Source of the DNA: Asticcacaulis sp. ZE23SCel15
Lineage (GTDB): Bacteria; Pseudomonadota; Alphaproteobacteria; Caulobacterales; Caulobacteraceae
Length of the DNA: 64,000 bases
Assembly (NCBI RefSeq): GCF_030505395.1
Contig: NZ_CP130044.1
Coordinates: forward strand, 1,783,001 to 1,847,000
Direction of reading: 5' to 3'
The notes under the pieces were generated by a model. It saw only the letters and a program-made list of their open reading frames with translations, ran no database searches and was not told the DNA's origin. Each line of letters begins with the position of its first letter. Positions within the stretch are counted from its first letter, which is position 1. The position numbers and the translations under genes were made by a program. This document shows, in pieces, positions 9,098 to 16,484 of this stretch.

Positions 9098-9180
9098 GAG
9101 ACCTGATTTCAGGCGTCTCTCAGTCTTTAATTTTAACGCGCATTTAATTCCCAAAACCGCTTACACTTTTGGGAATGCGC
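9098..9180 (+). promoter_or_regulatory. structured 5' leader of bufA mRNA
   Basis: Two stem-loops can form between the promoter and the ribosome-binding site. The first pairs GAGACCTGA (9098-9106) with TCAGG and TCTC (9109-9119), with a two-base bulge. The second pairs TTCCCAAAA (9148-9156) with TTTTGGGAA (9167-9175) and is extended by GCGCA (9138-9142) with TGCGC (9176-9180). The AGGAG site lies just after the second stem. The leader may stabilise the message or control translation; no known riboswitch class is recognised. Confidence 0.5.
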
Positions 9181-9200
9181 TTACTCTACAGGAGCTACCC

Positions 9201-9482
9201 ATGAATAAGCTGCTTATCTCTGCCGCTATCGCCTCGGCCCTGGCCGGTGCTGTTGCCACCGCCCCATCCTTTGCGGGCGACGACATGAAGAAAGACAAGG
9301 CCGATAAGGAAAAATGCTACGGCGTTGCCAAGGCCGGCAATAATTCGTGCGCTTCGGCCGATGGTTCGCACTCCTGCGCCGGTCACGCCACTAAGGACAA
9401 TGACCCGAACGAATGGGTCTATGTCAAAGCCGGCGAGTGCGTGAAAATGGGCGGCTCCCTGACCCCGCCGAAGAAGATGTAA
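9201..9482 (+). CDS. bufA: bufferin precursor (DUF2282), BufA-type metallophore RiPP
   Basis: A small secreted protein of 93 residues. Residues 1-25 are a signal peptide ending near PSFA, followed by a lysine/aspartate-rich linker and a core with four cysteines at 39, 50, 59 and 80 in the DUF2282 pattern (EKCYGVAKAG, NNSC, HSCAGHATKD, DPNEWVYV, GEC). DUF2282 proteins are bufferin precursors, in which DUF692 and DUF2063 enzymes convert cysteines to thiooxazole-type groups that chelate copper in the periplasm. AGGAG precedes ATG 9201; the frame is open from 9096 but the upstream part is leader RNA. It is followed by a strong stem-loop and then bufB and bufC. Confidence 0.9.
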   Translation: MNKLLISAAIASALAGAVATAPSFAGDDMKKDKADKEKCYGVAKAGNNSCASADGSHSCAGHATKDNDPNEWVYVKAGECVKMGGSLTPPKKM

Positions 9483-9489
9483 GAGCGCT

Positions 9490-9520
9490 GGCCTTCTCCG
9501 TGCTCCCTTCGGAGAAGGCC
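9490..9520 (+). promoter_or_regulatory. intra-operon stem-loop between bufA and bufB
   Basis: GGCCTTCTCCG (9490-9500) is perfectly complementary to CGGAGAAGGCC (9510-9520), with a nine-base loop. There is no U-tract, so it is not a full intrinsic terminator. It sits eight bases after the bufA stop and ten before the bufB start. The likely effect is to protect the bufA message from 3' decay or slow read-through, giving more precursor peptide than modifying enzyme, a common layout in RiPP operons. Confidence 0.65.
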
Positions 9521-9529
9521 GCTAAATTT

Positions 9530-10339
9530 ATGATGTCACCACCTCATCTCGGTTATGGCTTAGGCCTGCGCAGCCCCCACTACGGGCATTTTCTGAACGC
9601 GCGCCCGAAATCGGTCGACTGGCTGGAAATCATTTCCGACAACTATATCCGCGCCCACGCAGGCTATCATGACATGCTGTGCGATCTGCGCACCGACTAT
9701 CCCATCGTCATGCACGGGGTCGGCTTATCAATCGGCACGACCGATCCGCTGGATGTGGATTATCTGAGCGTGTTGAAGGCTTTGGCCGACAGGATAGAGG
9801 CCGCCTGGGTGTCCGATCACCTGTGTTTTACCGGCATTAATGGTGAAAACAGCCACGACCTTTTGCCCATTCCCTATACCGAAGAAGCGCTTAAACACCT
9901 CATCCCACGCATTCATCAGGTGCAGGCCGCGCTGGGGCGCGAACTGGTGCTGGAAAATGCGTCAACCTATGTCGAGTTTGACGGGGCGATCTTAAGCGAG
10001 GCTGAGTTTTTCGCAGAACTTCATGCGCGCACCGGCTGCGGGATTTTGCTCGATATCAACAATGTCCATGTCTCCAGCTTCAACCACGGCTGGGATGCGC
10101 GCGCCTATATTGATGCGGTGCCATCAACGGCGATCAAGCAGTACCATCTGGCCGGACATACCGATCATGGCGATTACCTGTTTGACACCCACAATGCGCC
10201 GGTCGCGGATACTGTGTGGGCGCTGTATGACTATGCCCGGTCGGTGCACGGTGAGCGGGCCACCATGATCGAATGGGACGCCGATATTCCGGCGTTTGAG
10301 GTGCTGGAGGCCGAACTGGATAAGGTGCGCGCCCGATGA
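9530..10339 (+). CDS. bufB: DUF692 multinuclear non-haem iron oxygenase, bufferin maturase BufB
   Basis: A cytoplasmic enzyme of 269 residues in the DUF692 (MNIO) family, related to MbnB of methanobactin synthesis. It should oxidise cysteines of the BufA precursor. Family metal-ligand blocks are present: IVMHGVGLS, WVSDHLCF, HDLLP, LVLENASTYV, GILLDINNVHVSS, HLAGH, DTHNAPV and MIEWD. The TIM-barrel length is normal. The frame is open from 9413, but residues before 9530 are not family-like; ATG 9530 (or 9533) follows GGAGAAGG about 11 bases upstream. The gene ends in an ATGA overlap with bufC, its usual partner. Confidence 0.92.
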   Translation: MMSPPHLGYGLGLRSPHYGHFLNARPKSVDWLEIISDNYIRAHAGYHDMLCDLRTDYPIVMHGVGLSIGTTDPLDVDYLSVLKALADRIEAAWVSDHLCFTGINGENSHDLLPIPYTEEALKHLIPRIHQVQAALGRELVLENASTYVEFDGAILSEAEFFAELHARTGCGILLDINNVHVSSFNHGWDARAYIDAVPSTAIKQYHLAGHTDHGDYLFDTHNAPVADTVWALYDYARSVHGERATMIEWDADIPAFEVLEAELDKVRAR

Positions 10340-11061
10340 CCTACCGCCACCAGCTTGAGCAACTATATGAGGCGGCGACCGGACGCGGGGCGGCGGATAT
10401 GCACCTGTTCAAAGCCGCACGCGGCAATATACTGCCCCCGCAGCGAAGGCTAAACATCTATGCCAACGGTTATTATGAACGGTTAAAAGCGGCGGTCGCC
10501 GCCGATTATCCGGCGCTCGCAGCCTTTATGGGCGCGGGCGCGTTTAACGCGGTGGTGGACGTCTATGTGGCGGCGACACCCTCGCGGCACTGGGACTTGA
10601 ATCTCTATCCCATTGGCTTGCCCGACCTTGTGTCGCCCGGCCCGGCCAGAAATCTGGCGACACTGGAAGCGGCGATTGTTGCTGTGTTCTGGACTGCGGA
10701 CAGCACGCCCCTAACGGCGGCAGATTTGACTGGTGTGGATGAGGCGGCCTTTGCTGAGATGCCGTTTGAGCTGCGCACAGCCTCGCGCCTTTTCAGATTT
10801 GAGACATCACCCAATACTTATCTGACGGCGCACAGAGCGGGTAATCCGGCCCTGATAGGCGAGGGACCGGAATATCTGCTGATCGTCCGCCACGGCCACG
10901 AAGTCCATCGCCACGCCCTTGAGCCACTGGAATACGACGTGCTGACGCGCCTGTCTAAAGGGCAAAGCCTGACGGAATCGATTACCACCGAAGCCGCAGC
11001 CGAGCGCTTACCGCACTGGCTGGGCCGGTGGCTGACGGACGGGTTTTTCAATAAGCCTTAA
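10336..11061 (+). CDS. bufC: DUF2063 partner protein BufC
   Basis: A protein of 241 residues in the DUF2063 family, the partner of DUF692 oxygenases that binds the precursor peptide and presents it to the maturase. The N-terminal helical domain carries the typical LYEAATGR and RLNIYANGYYERLKAAVAADYPALAAFMG. The C-terminal half (PFELRTASRLFRFETSPNTY, then LLIVRHGHEVHRHALEPLEYDVL) is the winged, RRE-like part seen in such partners. Its start overlaps the bufB stop (ATGA), which implies translational coupling. It is the last gene of the operon and converges with the stress protein on the other strand only two bases away; no terminator hairpin is visible between them. Confidence 0.9.
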   Translation: MTYRHQLEQLYEAATGRGAADMHLFKAARGNILPPQRRLNIYANGYYERLKAAVAADYPALAAFMGAGAFNAVVDVYVAATPSRHWDLNLYPIGLPDLVSPGPARNLATLEAAIVAVFWTADSTPLTAADLTGVDEAAFAEMPFELRTASRLFRFETSPNTYLTAHRAGNPALIGEGPEYLLIVRHGHEVHRHALEPLEYDVLTRLSKGQSLTESITTEAAAERLPHWLGRWLTDGFFNKP

Positions 11062-11063
11062 AG

Positions 11064-11534
11064 CTACAGCTCGACCTTGGCGACCTTGTCCTTAAAATCT
11101 TCCTTGGGATCGCTGCCCAACAGGAGTTTCAACCCCGCCATCAGGCTTGAGGCATCGACCCAGATTTCGGCCTCACGCGCGTCAAAGCGCAGCAATTGCA
11201 GTTTCGGATCATCCTTGCCCGTGAACCATGCCGCTATGAACTGGTTCCACAGTCGATCGATCACGGCGCGGTCATTGTGCGGGCTTAAGGCACCGTAGAC
11301 GGTCGCAAAGACATTGTGGCCCTTATCGGCAAAGGTAAAGCGTGCCGTCTCATCTGGCGTCAAAGCCTTAGCCAGTTCGGTGTCTTTGGAGGTGAAAATC
11401 CAGATCGGCCCGCCTTCGTCGCCGTCCACCAGCGCCGTCATCGGCCGCGGCGCGACATTGCGCAGGCCCAGCATTACCGTGCGGTCAGAGCGCAGGGCTT
11501 TCCAGAATTTTTCGGTGATGTCTTTTTCGGTCAT
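11064..11534 (-). CDS. pyridoxamine 5'-phosphate oxidase-fold general stress protein
   Basis: A cytoplasmic protein of 156 residues with the split-barrel flavin-binding fold of the general stress protein 26 group. Recognisable parts are FWKALRSDRTVMLGL near the start, the strand pair APRPMTALVDGDEGGPIWIF with TSKDTELAKAL, and the end block LQLLRFDAREAEIWVD. Members bind FMN or FAD and are induced by general stress; the reaction is usually unknown. ATG 11534 has a plausible upstream AGGAGT. It converges with bufC and is probably independent of the bufferin regulon, as no GTAACC/CGAA promoter is visible upstream. Confidence 0.85.
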   Translation of the reverse strand: MTEKDITEKFWKALRSDRTVMLGLRNVAPRPMTALVDGDEGGPIWIFTSKDTELAKALTPDETARFTFADKGHNVFATVYGALSPHNDRAVIDRLWNQFIAAWFTGKDDPKLQLLRFDAREAEIWVDASSLMAGLKLLLGSDPKEDFKDKVAKVEL

Positions 11535-11700
11535 GGCACATTACTCCTGATTTCGGAGCGACAGTGTGCGCCCATGACCATAAGCGCGCGATGCGGATAA
11601 TACCGGCAGGCTCTAAAGAACGCAGTGATGATTGCGAAAATGTAGACCGTTCTGCATACCCGACGAGCGGGACTACCTCGCAAAGGCTTTATGCGATGAT

Positions 11701-12187
11701 CTAATAAGAGAATTTTTTACACATACGGCCAATCTGCCGATCGTAGATATCAAGATAGGTGAACTCTTTCATTTTACCCCGAAATGTTTCCAGTTTCGCC
11801 ATGATTTCCAGAGTCTGAACATATATTGTATCGCCTGTCTTTCTGAACATGTAAAAAAACATATGAGGCGTAAGTGTAATCAATTTCTCTGTTGGTTTTT
11901 TCGAGTTCAGTAATGATCTCATCAACAATTGGCTTGCCTGATGTTGAAATGTCTTTGGCCATTTCAATTGGAGCGGGGCTAATTTTGTCCATGCCGTATC
12001 TATATATACGCCATTTCTGATATTCTGTTTCCCCTTCTAGTGATGTTATTTTGGATTCACGGTCAGGGTTATTCTTGTAAAACTCTTTTTCCTCTAACGT
12101 AATTAATCCGCACGATGCAATGAAAGTCGCGCCTGCTAAGAGTTTTTCCGCAACCGAGATTTTAATATTCACAATCCGATACCCCAT
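11701..12187 (-). pseudogene. AT-rich orphan lipoprotein-like gene, frameshifted
   Basis: Reading from ATG 12187 gives a protein with a hydrophobic N-terminus ending IASCGLITLEEKEF, which could be a lipoprotein signal with a cysteine acceptor. After YTYASYV the frame runs through seven consecutive T residues (minus strand, about 11850-11857) and then degrades into an unlikely glycine-rich tail ending at 11774. Reading one base ahead after the T run gives a natural-looking continuation (RKTGDTIY, then LEIMAKLETFRG and YLDIYDRQIGRM) that ends at 11701. A one-base insertion in the T tract best explains this. The gene is clearly more AT-rich than its neighbours, which suggests horizontal origin. 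The family is not recognised. Confidence 0.55.
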
Positions 12188-12233
12188 GCGGTTATTATCT
12201 TAAAGCCTATGACCTACGATGTCATTTACACGT

Positions 12234-13526
12234 CTATATACCACGGCTATTCGGTGTCTTAAAAACCTTCAAGTGAAAGTAAAGCATTGAAAGCGCCGCG
12301 GTCACACCCACTATTGCCGCAGAAATATAGCACAACCAAGTGAAGAAGGTCAGCCAGCTCAGGGAAAGGCCGAAATTTTTCAGCAGCATCAGGGCGACGC
12401 TGCCGCCATAGCCAGAGGCATCGGCCATGTACATGAAAAACGCGGCATTACCGGGCAGGCCCAAGGCCGCGGTGAGTTGGTCTGCTAGTACGGCATTGTA
12501 GGGGATGTATCCTAAATACACGCCTGCACCCACCGCGATCATCCACCAGAGCGGGCTCAGGAGGCTTGCCTGCCACGCCAGGGTCGCTCCGGCAATCAGC
12601 ACAGCTCCGGCAATGATCATGGCGTGATAGAACAGAACCGAGTGAGCATTATTGCGGATCAGTGCGCTCAGGCCAAACAGGGGTAAAATGAACGCGGCAA
12701 TAGGTAATTCTGACAGGCTGAATATAGAGGGCTCGTCCCCATATCCGAGGGAATCCCATAGTTCGACCGCGAAATTGTCTCGGAAATCGCGTAGCGCCGT
12801 CAACACCACATAGGCCATGATCAGTAGGACGAGACCAAATCCTGCGCGTGACCAGAAGGCCTTGCGCTCAGCACGGTACATGGGCTGGCGGGCCATGCGT
12901 TCGGCTTGGTCCTGGGCATCTGGCGGCGGCGTTTGAGACAGCATCCATACTGACAGGGCGAGCAAGGGGAAAAATAAGGCGCCGGTCGCGGCGGGCATCC
13001 ACAGTTCCGGTACGCCGTAATCGACTGTCAGGGCTTTGCCGACCGACTTCACAACGCCGGAAGATACGATGAAGCTTATGCAAAGTCCCGCGCCCAACCA
13101 TTCCGAAGTCCGTCGCCCTTCGAGGAAGCCGAAGACGAGGCCCCAGATCATGCCCAGTGGCAGACCACTCAGGAAGATGGCGACGACCTTAAATCCTGTG
13201 GGCACCACCGCAAACAGGATCAGGCCCACCAGGGAGGCGAGCACAAACGCGATGATCATCAGGGCCCGGTTCTGAGGTGGGGCCTCACTCACGACCTTGA
13301 TGCCGATGAGTTTGGACAGGGCGTAGCCTATGACCTGGGCGATGACGATTGTGATTTTGAAATCAACAGCGAAGTGCCAGTCGCCGATATCGACATAGGT
13401 GCCGACCGTAAACGGTTTACGGAAGGCGTACATGCAAAAGTAGGTGAGGAACGCGGCCGTCAGCGCATAGACGGCGACCCATATATTTCCGGCGCGAGAC
13501 AGGCTGCGGGTCAGGCCGGAGGTCAT
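12234..13526 (-). CDS. MFS transporter, DUF5690 / organophosphate-antiporter-like
   Basis: An inner-membrane carrier of about 430 residues with 11-12 hydrophobic helices. The first helix and loop (FLTYFCMYAFRKPFTVGTY) resemble the OPA/UhpC group of organophosphate carriers, and the overall sequence fits the DUF5690 family. It is the last of three minus-strand genes after the LysR regulator and the PhnZ-like oxygenase, so it most likely imports the phosphonate (2-aminoethylphosphonate or a derivative) handled by the cluster. An ABC phosphonate importer is not present here. A TTG start at 13541 is possible, but ATG 13526 fits better; neither has a strong ribosome-binding site. Substrate assignment is inference from context. 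Confidence 0.8.
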   Translation of the reverse strand: MTSGLTRSLSRAGNIWVAVYALTAAFLTYFCMYAFRKPFTVGTYVDIGDWHFAVDFKITIVIAQVIGYALSKLIGIKVVSEAPPQNRALMIIAFVLASLVGLILFAVVPTGFKVVAIFLSGLPLGMIWGLVFGFLEGRRTSEWLGAGLCISFIVSSGVVKSVGKALTVDYGVPELWMPAATGALFFPLLALSVWMLSQTPPPDAQDQAERMARQPMYRAERKAFWSRAGFGLVLLIMAYVVLTALRDFRDNFAVELWDSLGYGDEPSIFSLSELPIAAFILPLFGLSALIRNNAHSVLFYHAMIIAGAVLIAGATLAWQASLLSPLWWMIAVGAGVYLGYIPYNAVLADQLTAALGLPGNAAFFMYMADASGYGGSVALMLLKNFGLSLSWLTFFTWLCYISAAIVGVTAALSMLYFHLKVFKTPNSRGI

Positions 13527-13621
13527 GCCAAGTCTTTTCAAATAAAGTTATGGGGCGTGTGAAGATATCATCAGAACTAATAATTGAGTAATTTAACGAG
13601 GATGTGACAGCCTGTGCTTTA

Positions 13622-14191
13622 TTACGCCATCAGCGTTTGCCGGGCCACGTCAACATAGGTTTGCAGGACCTGGTCGAGTGAGGGGGTTATAGCTGCCGGA
13701 TCCTTGGCCAGTTCATCGATGCGGCGCAGGGCGACGGCATCGCGGGCATAGGGCAGTGCCAGAAAAGCGGCCTGTTCATCCGCGCTCATCGGACCGCCTT
13801 GCAGAGCCAGAGAGATAGCGGAATCCTTCGACAGGGCGGCCTCGTAACCGTCTTCGACCGCGCAGAGATAGCGTTTGGCCGCGACATGCAACCGGATAGG
13901 TTCACTGACGGCAGGCGGGAACCGCGCGGCCGCCCAGACAGCGCCCAGTTCCTCATGCTTATCATCCACGCCGTCTTCTGCGGGGGCTTGCCCAAGATCG
14001 TGCACCATATGACCGACATCATGCAGTAGGGCCGCAAGGATCAGGGCCGGTGAATACCCTTGCGCCTCAGCGCGCGCGGCGGATTGCAGAGCGTGCTGAA
14101 GCTGGTTGAGGTGATAAAGGCCGTAGGCGTGATGGCCCTCGCGCAAATAAATGCGGCGGATTTCCTCAATCAGGGTATCGGTATCTTTCAT
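13622..14191 (-). CDS. phnZ: PhnZ-type HD-domain mixed-valent di-iron phosphonate oxygenase
   Basis: A protein of 189 residues of the phosphonate-associated HD family (TIGR03276 type). PhnZ cleaves the C-P bond of 2-amino-1-hydroxyethylphosphonate with O2, giving glycine and phosphate. The expected iron ligands are visible: His33 in LQHALQSA, His57-Asp58 in LLHDVGH, His61, His79, His102 and Asp159, plus lid Tyr23. The PhnZ lid glutamate that contacts the substrate amine seems to be Tyr26 here, which could mean an altered (for example N-methylated) substrate. The usual partner PhnY, which hydroxylates aminoethylphosphonate, is not encoded nearby. The gene starts two bases from a dyad (14193-14232) that is probably its operator. 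Confidence 0.82.
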   Translation of the reverse strand: MKDTDTLIEEIRRIYLREGHHAYGLYHLNQLQHALQSAARAEAQGYSPALILAALLHDVGHMVHDLGQAPAEDGVDDKHEELGAVWAAARFPPAVSEPIRLHVAAKRYLCAVEDGYEAALSKDSAISLALQGGPMSADEQAAFLALPYARDAVALRRIDELAKDPAAITPSLDQVLQTYVDVARQTLMA

Positions 14192-14192
14192 A

Positions 14193-14232
14193 ATAATTTC
14201 ATATTCAATGTGTGTGATATATTTGAAATTAT
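14193..14232. promoter_or_regulatory. dyad upstream of phnZ, candidate LysR site
   Basis: ATAATTTCA (14193-14201) and TGAAATTAT (14224-14232) form a perfect nine-base inverted repeat around an AT-rich centre in the 45-base gap between the LysR stop and the phnZ start. Its right arm lies in TATATTTGAAATTATTAT (14218-14235), which recurs with one mismatch at 15324-15341 in the divergent promoter of the cluster. This argues for a shared operator rather than chance. Confidence 0.6.
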
Positions 14233-14236
14233 TATA

Positions 14237-15178
14237 TCACGATGGCGCGGCCTGAGCAAGCCGGGCAAAGGCGGCCACGGCGGGAATTTCTAGGCTTTCG
14301 CGTAGAGCGACGGCATAGACCCCCACCTTGCGCGCCAGTCCGAGAATGGGCAGGGCCTTTAAGCGCGCGTCTTCGCCGATTTCACCATCAAGTATGAAAC
14401 TCATTCCAACCCCATTGGCCGTAGCCTCTTTAACGGCTTCGCGGCTCTCGACCGTGAGAATGGGAGCGAAAGGGGTTCCGGCCGCAATCATGGCCTCCTC
14501 GCTGAGGAGGCGTGTAACAGAGCCGTCTTCGCGCGCCACTATGGATAGTCCGGTGAGTTCGCTGGCAGTGATTTCGGCCCGGCTGGCAAAAGGGTGGCCC
14601 GCCGGAACCAGCAGGTTTAGGCCCTGATGTGCGATGAGATGACAGGACAGGCCGGGGTCAGGTTCCATCAGCGACGTAATGGCCACATCGATGCGGCAGT
14701 CATGTATATCCGCCCTGAGTGCGGCCGTATTACCGTGGCGGGCCACGACCTCTATATCGCCGTAGGTGCGCATGAAATGACCGATCAAGCTCATGGCAAC
14801 GGGAGGCGTTGAATAGCCGACCACGATTCGGCCCTGTTTCAGGGTGGAAAAGAGGTTGGCTGCCGTTTCAAAGTCGAGCATCCGACTGATAACCAGTCGT
14901 GCCCGCGTGTAGAGTTCGCGCCCGGCGTCGGTCAGGGCCTGGTTCTGAGAGCGCCGGTGCAAAAGCCTTAGGCCACAGGCCTGCTCCAGAGCAATGATCT
15001 GATTTGAAATATTGGGTTGCGAGACCCCCAGTTCCGCGGCCGCGCGGGAAAACGAGCCCAGATCGACCACAGTGACGAAGGCCCGCAGTGCGCCTATGGA
15101 CAGGCCGCTGGTTTCACGTCGTCTCCCGGTTCGGTCAGCGGAATGGGACTCCACCGGTTCATCTGCAGATGTAGCCAT
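14237..15178 (-). CDS. LysR-family regulator of the phosphonate cluster
   Basis: A LysR-type regulator of about 313 residues. The winged helix-turn-helix near residue 30 reads LRAFVTVVDLGSFSRAAAEL, then GVSQPNISNQIIALEQ. It is followed by a linker helix and a two-lobed effector domain starting at GRIVVGYSTPP. It resembles regulators that accompany aminoethylphosphonate catabolic genes, and its position supports this. The frame is open from 15274, but AAAGGA lies seven bases before ATG 15178 and the upstream residues look non-coding. It diverges from the FAD oxidoreductase and precedes phnZ. Two near-identical 18-base motifs, at its own divergent promoter and before phnZ, are its likely binding sites. 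Confidence 0.88.
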   Translation of the reverse strand: MATSADEPVESHSADRTGRRRETSGLSIGALRAFVTVVDLGSFSRAAAELGVSQPNISNQIIALEQACGLRLLHRRSQNQALTDAGRELYTRARLVISRMLDFETAANLFSTLKQGRIVVGYSTPPVAMSLIGHFMRTYGDIEVVARHGNTAALRADIHDCRIDVAITSLMEPDPGLSCHLIAHQGLNLLVPAGHPFASRAEITASELTGLSIVAREDGSVTRLLSEEAMIAAGTPFAPILTVESREAVKEATANGVGMSFILDGEIGEDARLKALPILGLARKVGVYAVALRESLEIPAVAAFARLAQAAPS

Positions 15179-15323
15179 TCGCAAATCCTTTGTGCCAGTC
15201 TCATTGCGTGAAAATATAGTCACATGGCGGGGTCTGCCAAGTCGCGGAAATATGGAGGATGGGTGAAAGCTCATTTAAGCGGGTTATTGATTTAAAATTA
15301 AAATTAATTATCATGAAGCGTCT

Positions 15324-15341
15324 TATATTTAAAATTATTAT
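15324..15341. promoter_or_regulatory. second copy of the phosphonate-cluster operator motif
   Basis: TATATTTAAAATTATTAT at 15324-15341 matches the motif before phnZ at 17 of 18 positions in the same orientation. It lies in the AT-rich gap between the divergent LysR and FAD oxidoreductase genes, a few bases upstream of the oxidoreductase start. This position suits LysR autoregulation and activation or repression of the plus-strand operon. Confidence 0.6.
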
Positions 15342-15347
15342 GATGCG

Positions 15348-16484
15348 GTGAGCTGGAGAATGTATGATTTAGCCATTGTCGGGTCGGGTATAGTTGGTCT
15401 GGCCCACGCCGTGATGGCCGTTCGGCGCGGCTTGCGGCCGGTTGTGATTGATCGTCATGCGGCGCCCATCGGGGCGTCAATCCGTAATTTCGGTTTCGTG
15501 ACGGTGACCGGGCAGGGGGCCGGCGGCACATGGCAAAGAGCTTTGCGGAGCCGCGATATCTGGCTGGAGGTTGCGCCAGAAGCGGGCATAGAGATACTGC
15601 AGCGCGGCTTGCTGGTGACGGCGCAGCGTCCGGAAGCCATGACAGTGCTGGAGGCCTTTTGCGGGCACGAGATGGGCCGTGATTGCCGCCTGCTGACCGC
15701 GGATGCGGTGCGTGCCGACTACACAGGCGTAGGCTCTGCCTTGCAGGGCGGGCTATACAGCCCCCACGATCTTCGGGTGAACTCGCGCACGGCAATCCCC
15801 CGGCTGGTGCAATGGCTCGCAAACCGTGGTGTGACTTTCCGGTTTGATACAGCGGCCCTGACGATCGAAGGCACCGAAGTGGTTACGCCGCAGGAACGTT
15901 TGCGCGCCGGTGCCGTTGTGGTCTGTCCTGGTGATGACCTTAGCGGCCTTTACCCAGATATATATGCCCGCCATGCCGTTATGCGCAGTCAGTTGCACAT
16001 GATGCGCCTGTCCTCGCCCGGCTTTGATATCGGTTGCCCGCGTATGTCGGATCTGTCGCTGGTGCGCTATCGCGGCTACGCTGAACTTAAGGAAAGCGAG
16101 GCTCTGGCCGGGGTGCTGGCCCGTGAGCAGTCTCAACATCTGGAGGCGGGCATTCATTTGATTGTCACGCAGGGCGCTGATGGTTCGCTGATCGTTGGCG
16201 ACAGTCATCATTATGGCCGCGCCCCAGAACCCTTTTATGACGCGGCGGTTGAGGGACTGATCCTCGACGAGTTTAAGCATGTGCTCGGCATTGACCCGCC
16301 ACCGGTCATTGAGCGTTGGCTGGGCACCTATGCCAGTGCCGCAGATGACCTGATGTCCGTATCGCCCGATGAGCGGGTGCGTCTGGTGGTTGTCACCAGT
16401 GGCACCGGCGCGTCTACCTCTTTCGGCATCGCCGAAGAAACCCTCAACGACCTGTTTGGCATGGAGCCCCCCTATGATCGCTAA
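15348..16484 (+). CDS. TIGR03364-type FAD-dependent oxidoreductase of phosphonate catabolism (PbfC-like)
   Basis: A DAO-fold flavoprotein of 378 residues. The Rossmann dinucleotide motif is at the N-terminus (LAIVGSGIVGLAHAVMA), the ASIRNFGFVT block typical of this subfamily follows, and the C-terminal FAD-contacting region includes VTSGTGASTSFGIAEE. Members of this family sit in phosphonate clusters; one characterised type (PbfC) oxidises N-methylated aminoethylphosphonate to phosphonoacetaldehyde, the substrate of PhnX encoded immediately downstream with overlap. This protein probably feeds PhnX in place of the missing PhnW transaminase. GTG 15348 and ATG 15360 are both possible starts; neither has an ideally spaced ribosome-binding site. 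Confidence 0.85.
   Translation: MSWRMYDLAIVGSGIVGLAHAVMAVRRGLRPVVIDRHAAPIGASIRNFGFVTVTGQGAGGTWQRALRSRDIWLEVAPEAGIEILQRGLLVTAQRPEAMTVLEAFCGHEMGRDCRLLTADAVRADYTGVGSALQGGLYSPHDLRVNSRTAIPRLVQWLANRGVTFRFDTAALTIEGTEVVTPQERLRAGAVVVCPGDDLSGLYPDIYARHAVMRSQLHMMRLSSPGFDIGCPRMSDLSLVRYRGYAELKESEALAGVLAREQSQHLEAGIHLIVTQGADGSLIVGDSHHYGRAPEPFYDAAVEGLILDEFKHVLGIDPPPVIERWLGTYASAADDLMSVSPDERVRLVVVTSGTGASTSFGIAEETLNDLFGMEPPYDR

Noticed and set aside
9413..9529. N-terminal extension of the DUF692 protein (open frame from 9413)
   Set aside because: It overlaps bufA out of frame and crosses the intergenic stem-loop; the family starts at ATG 9530.
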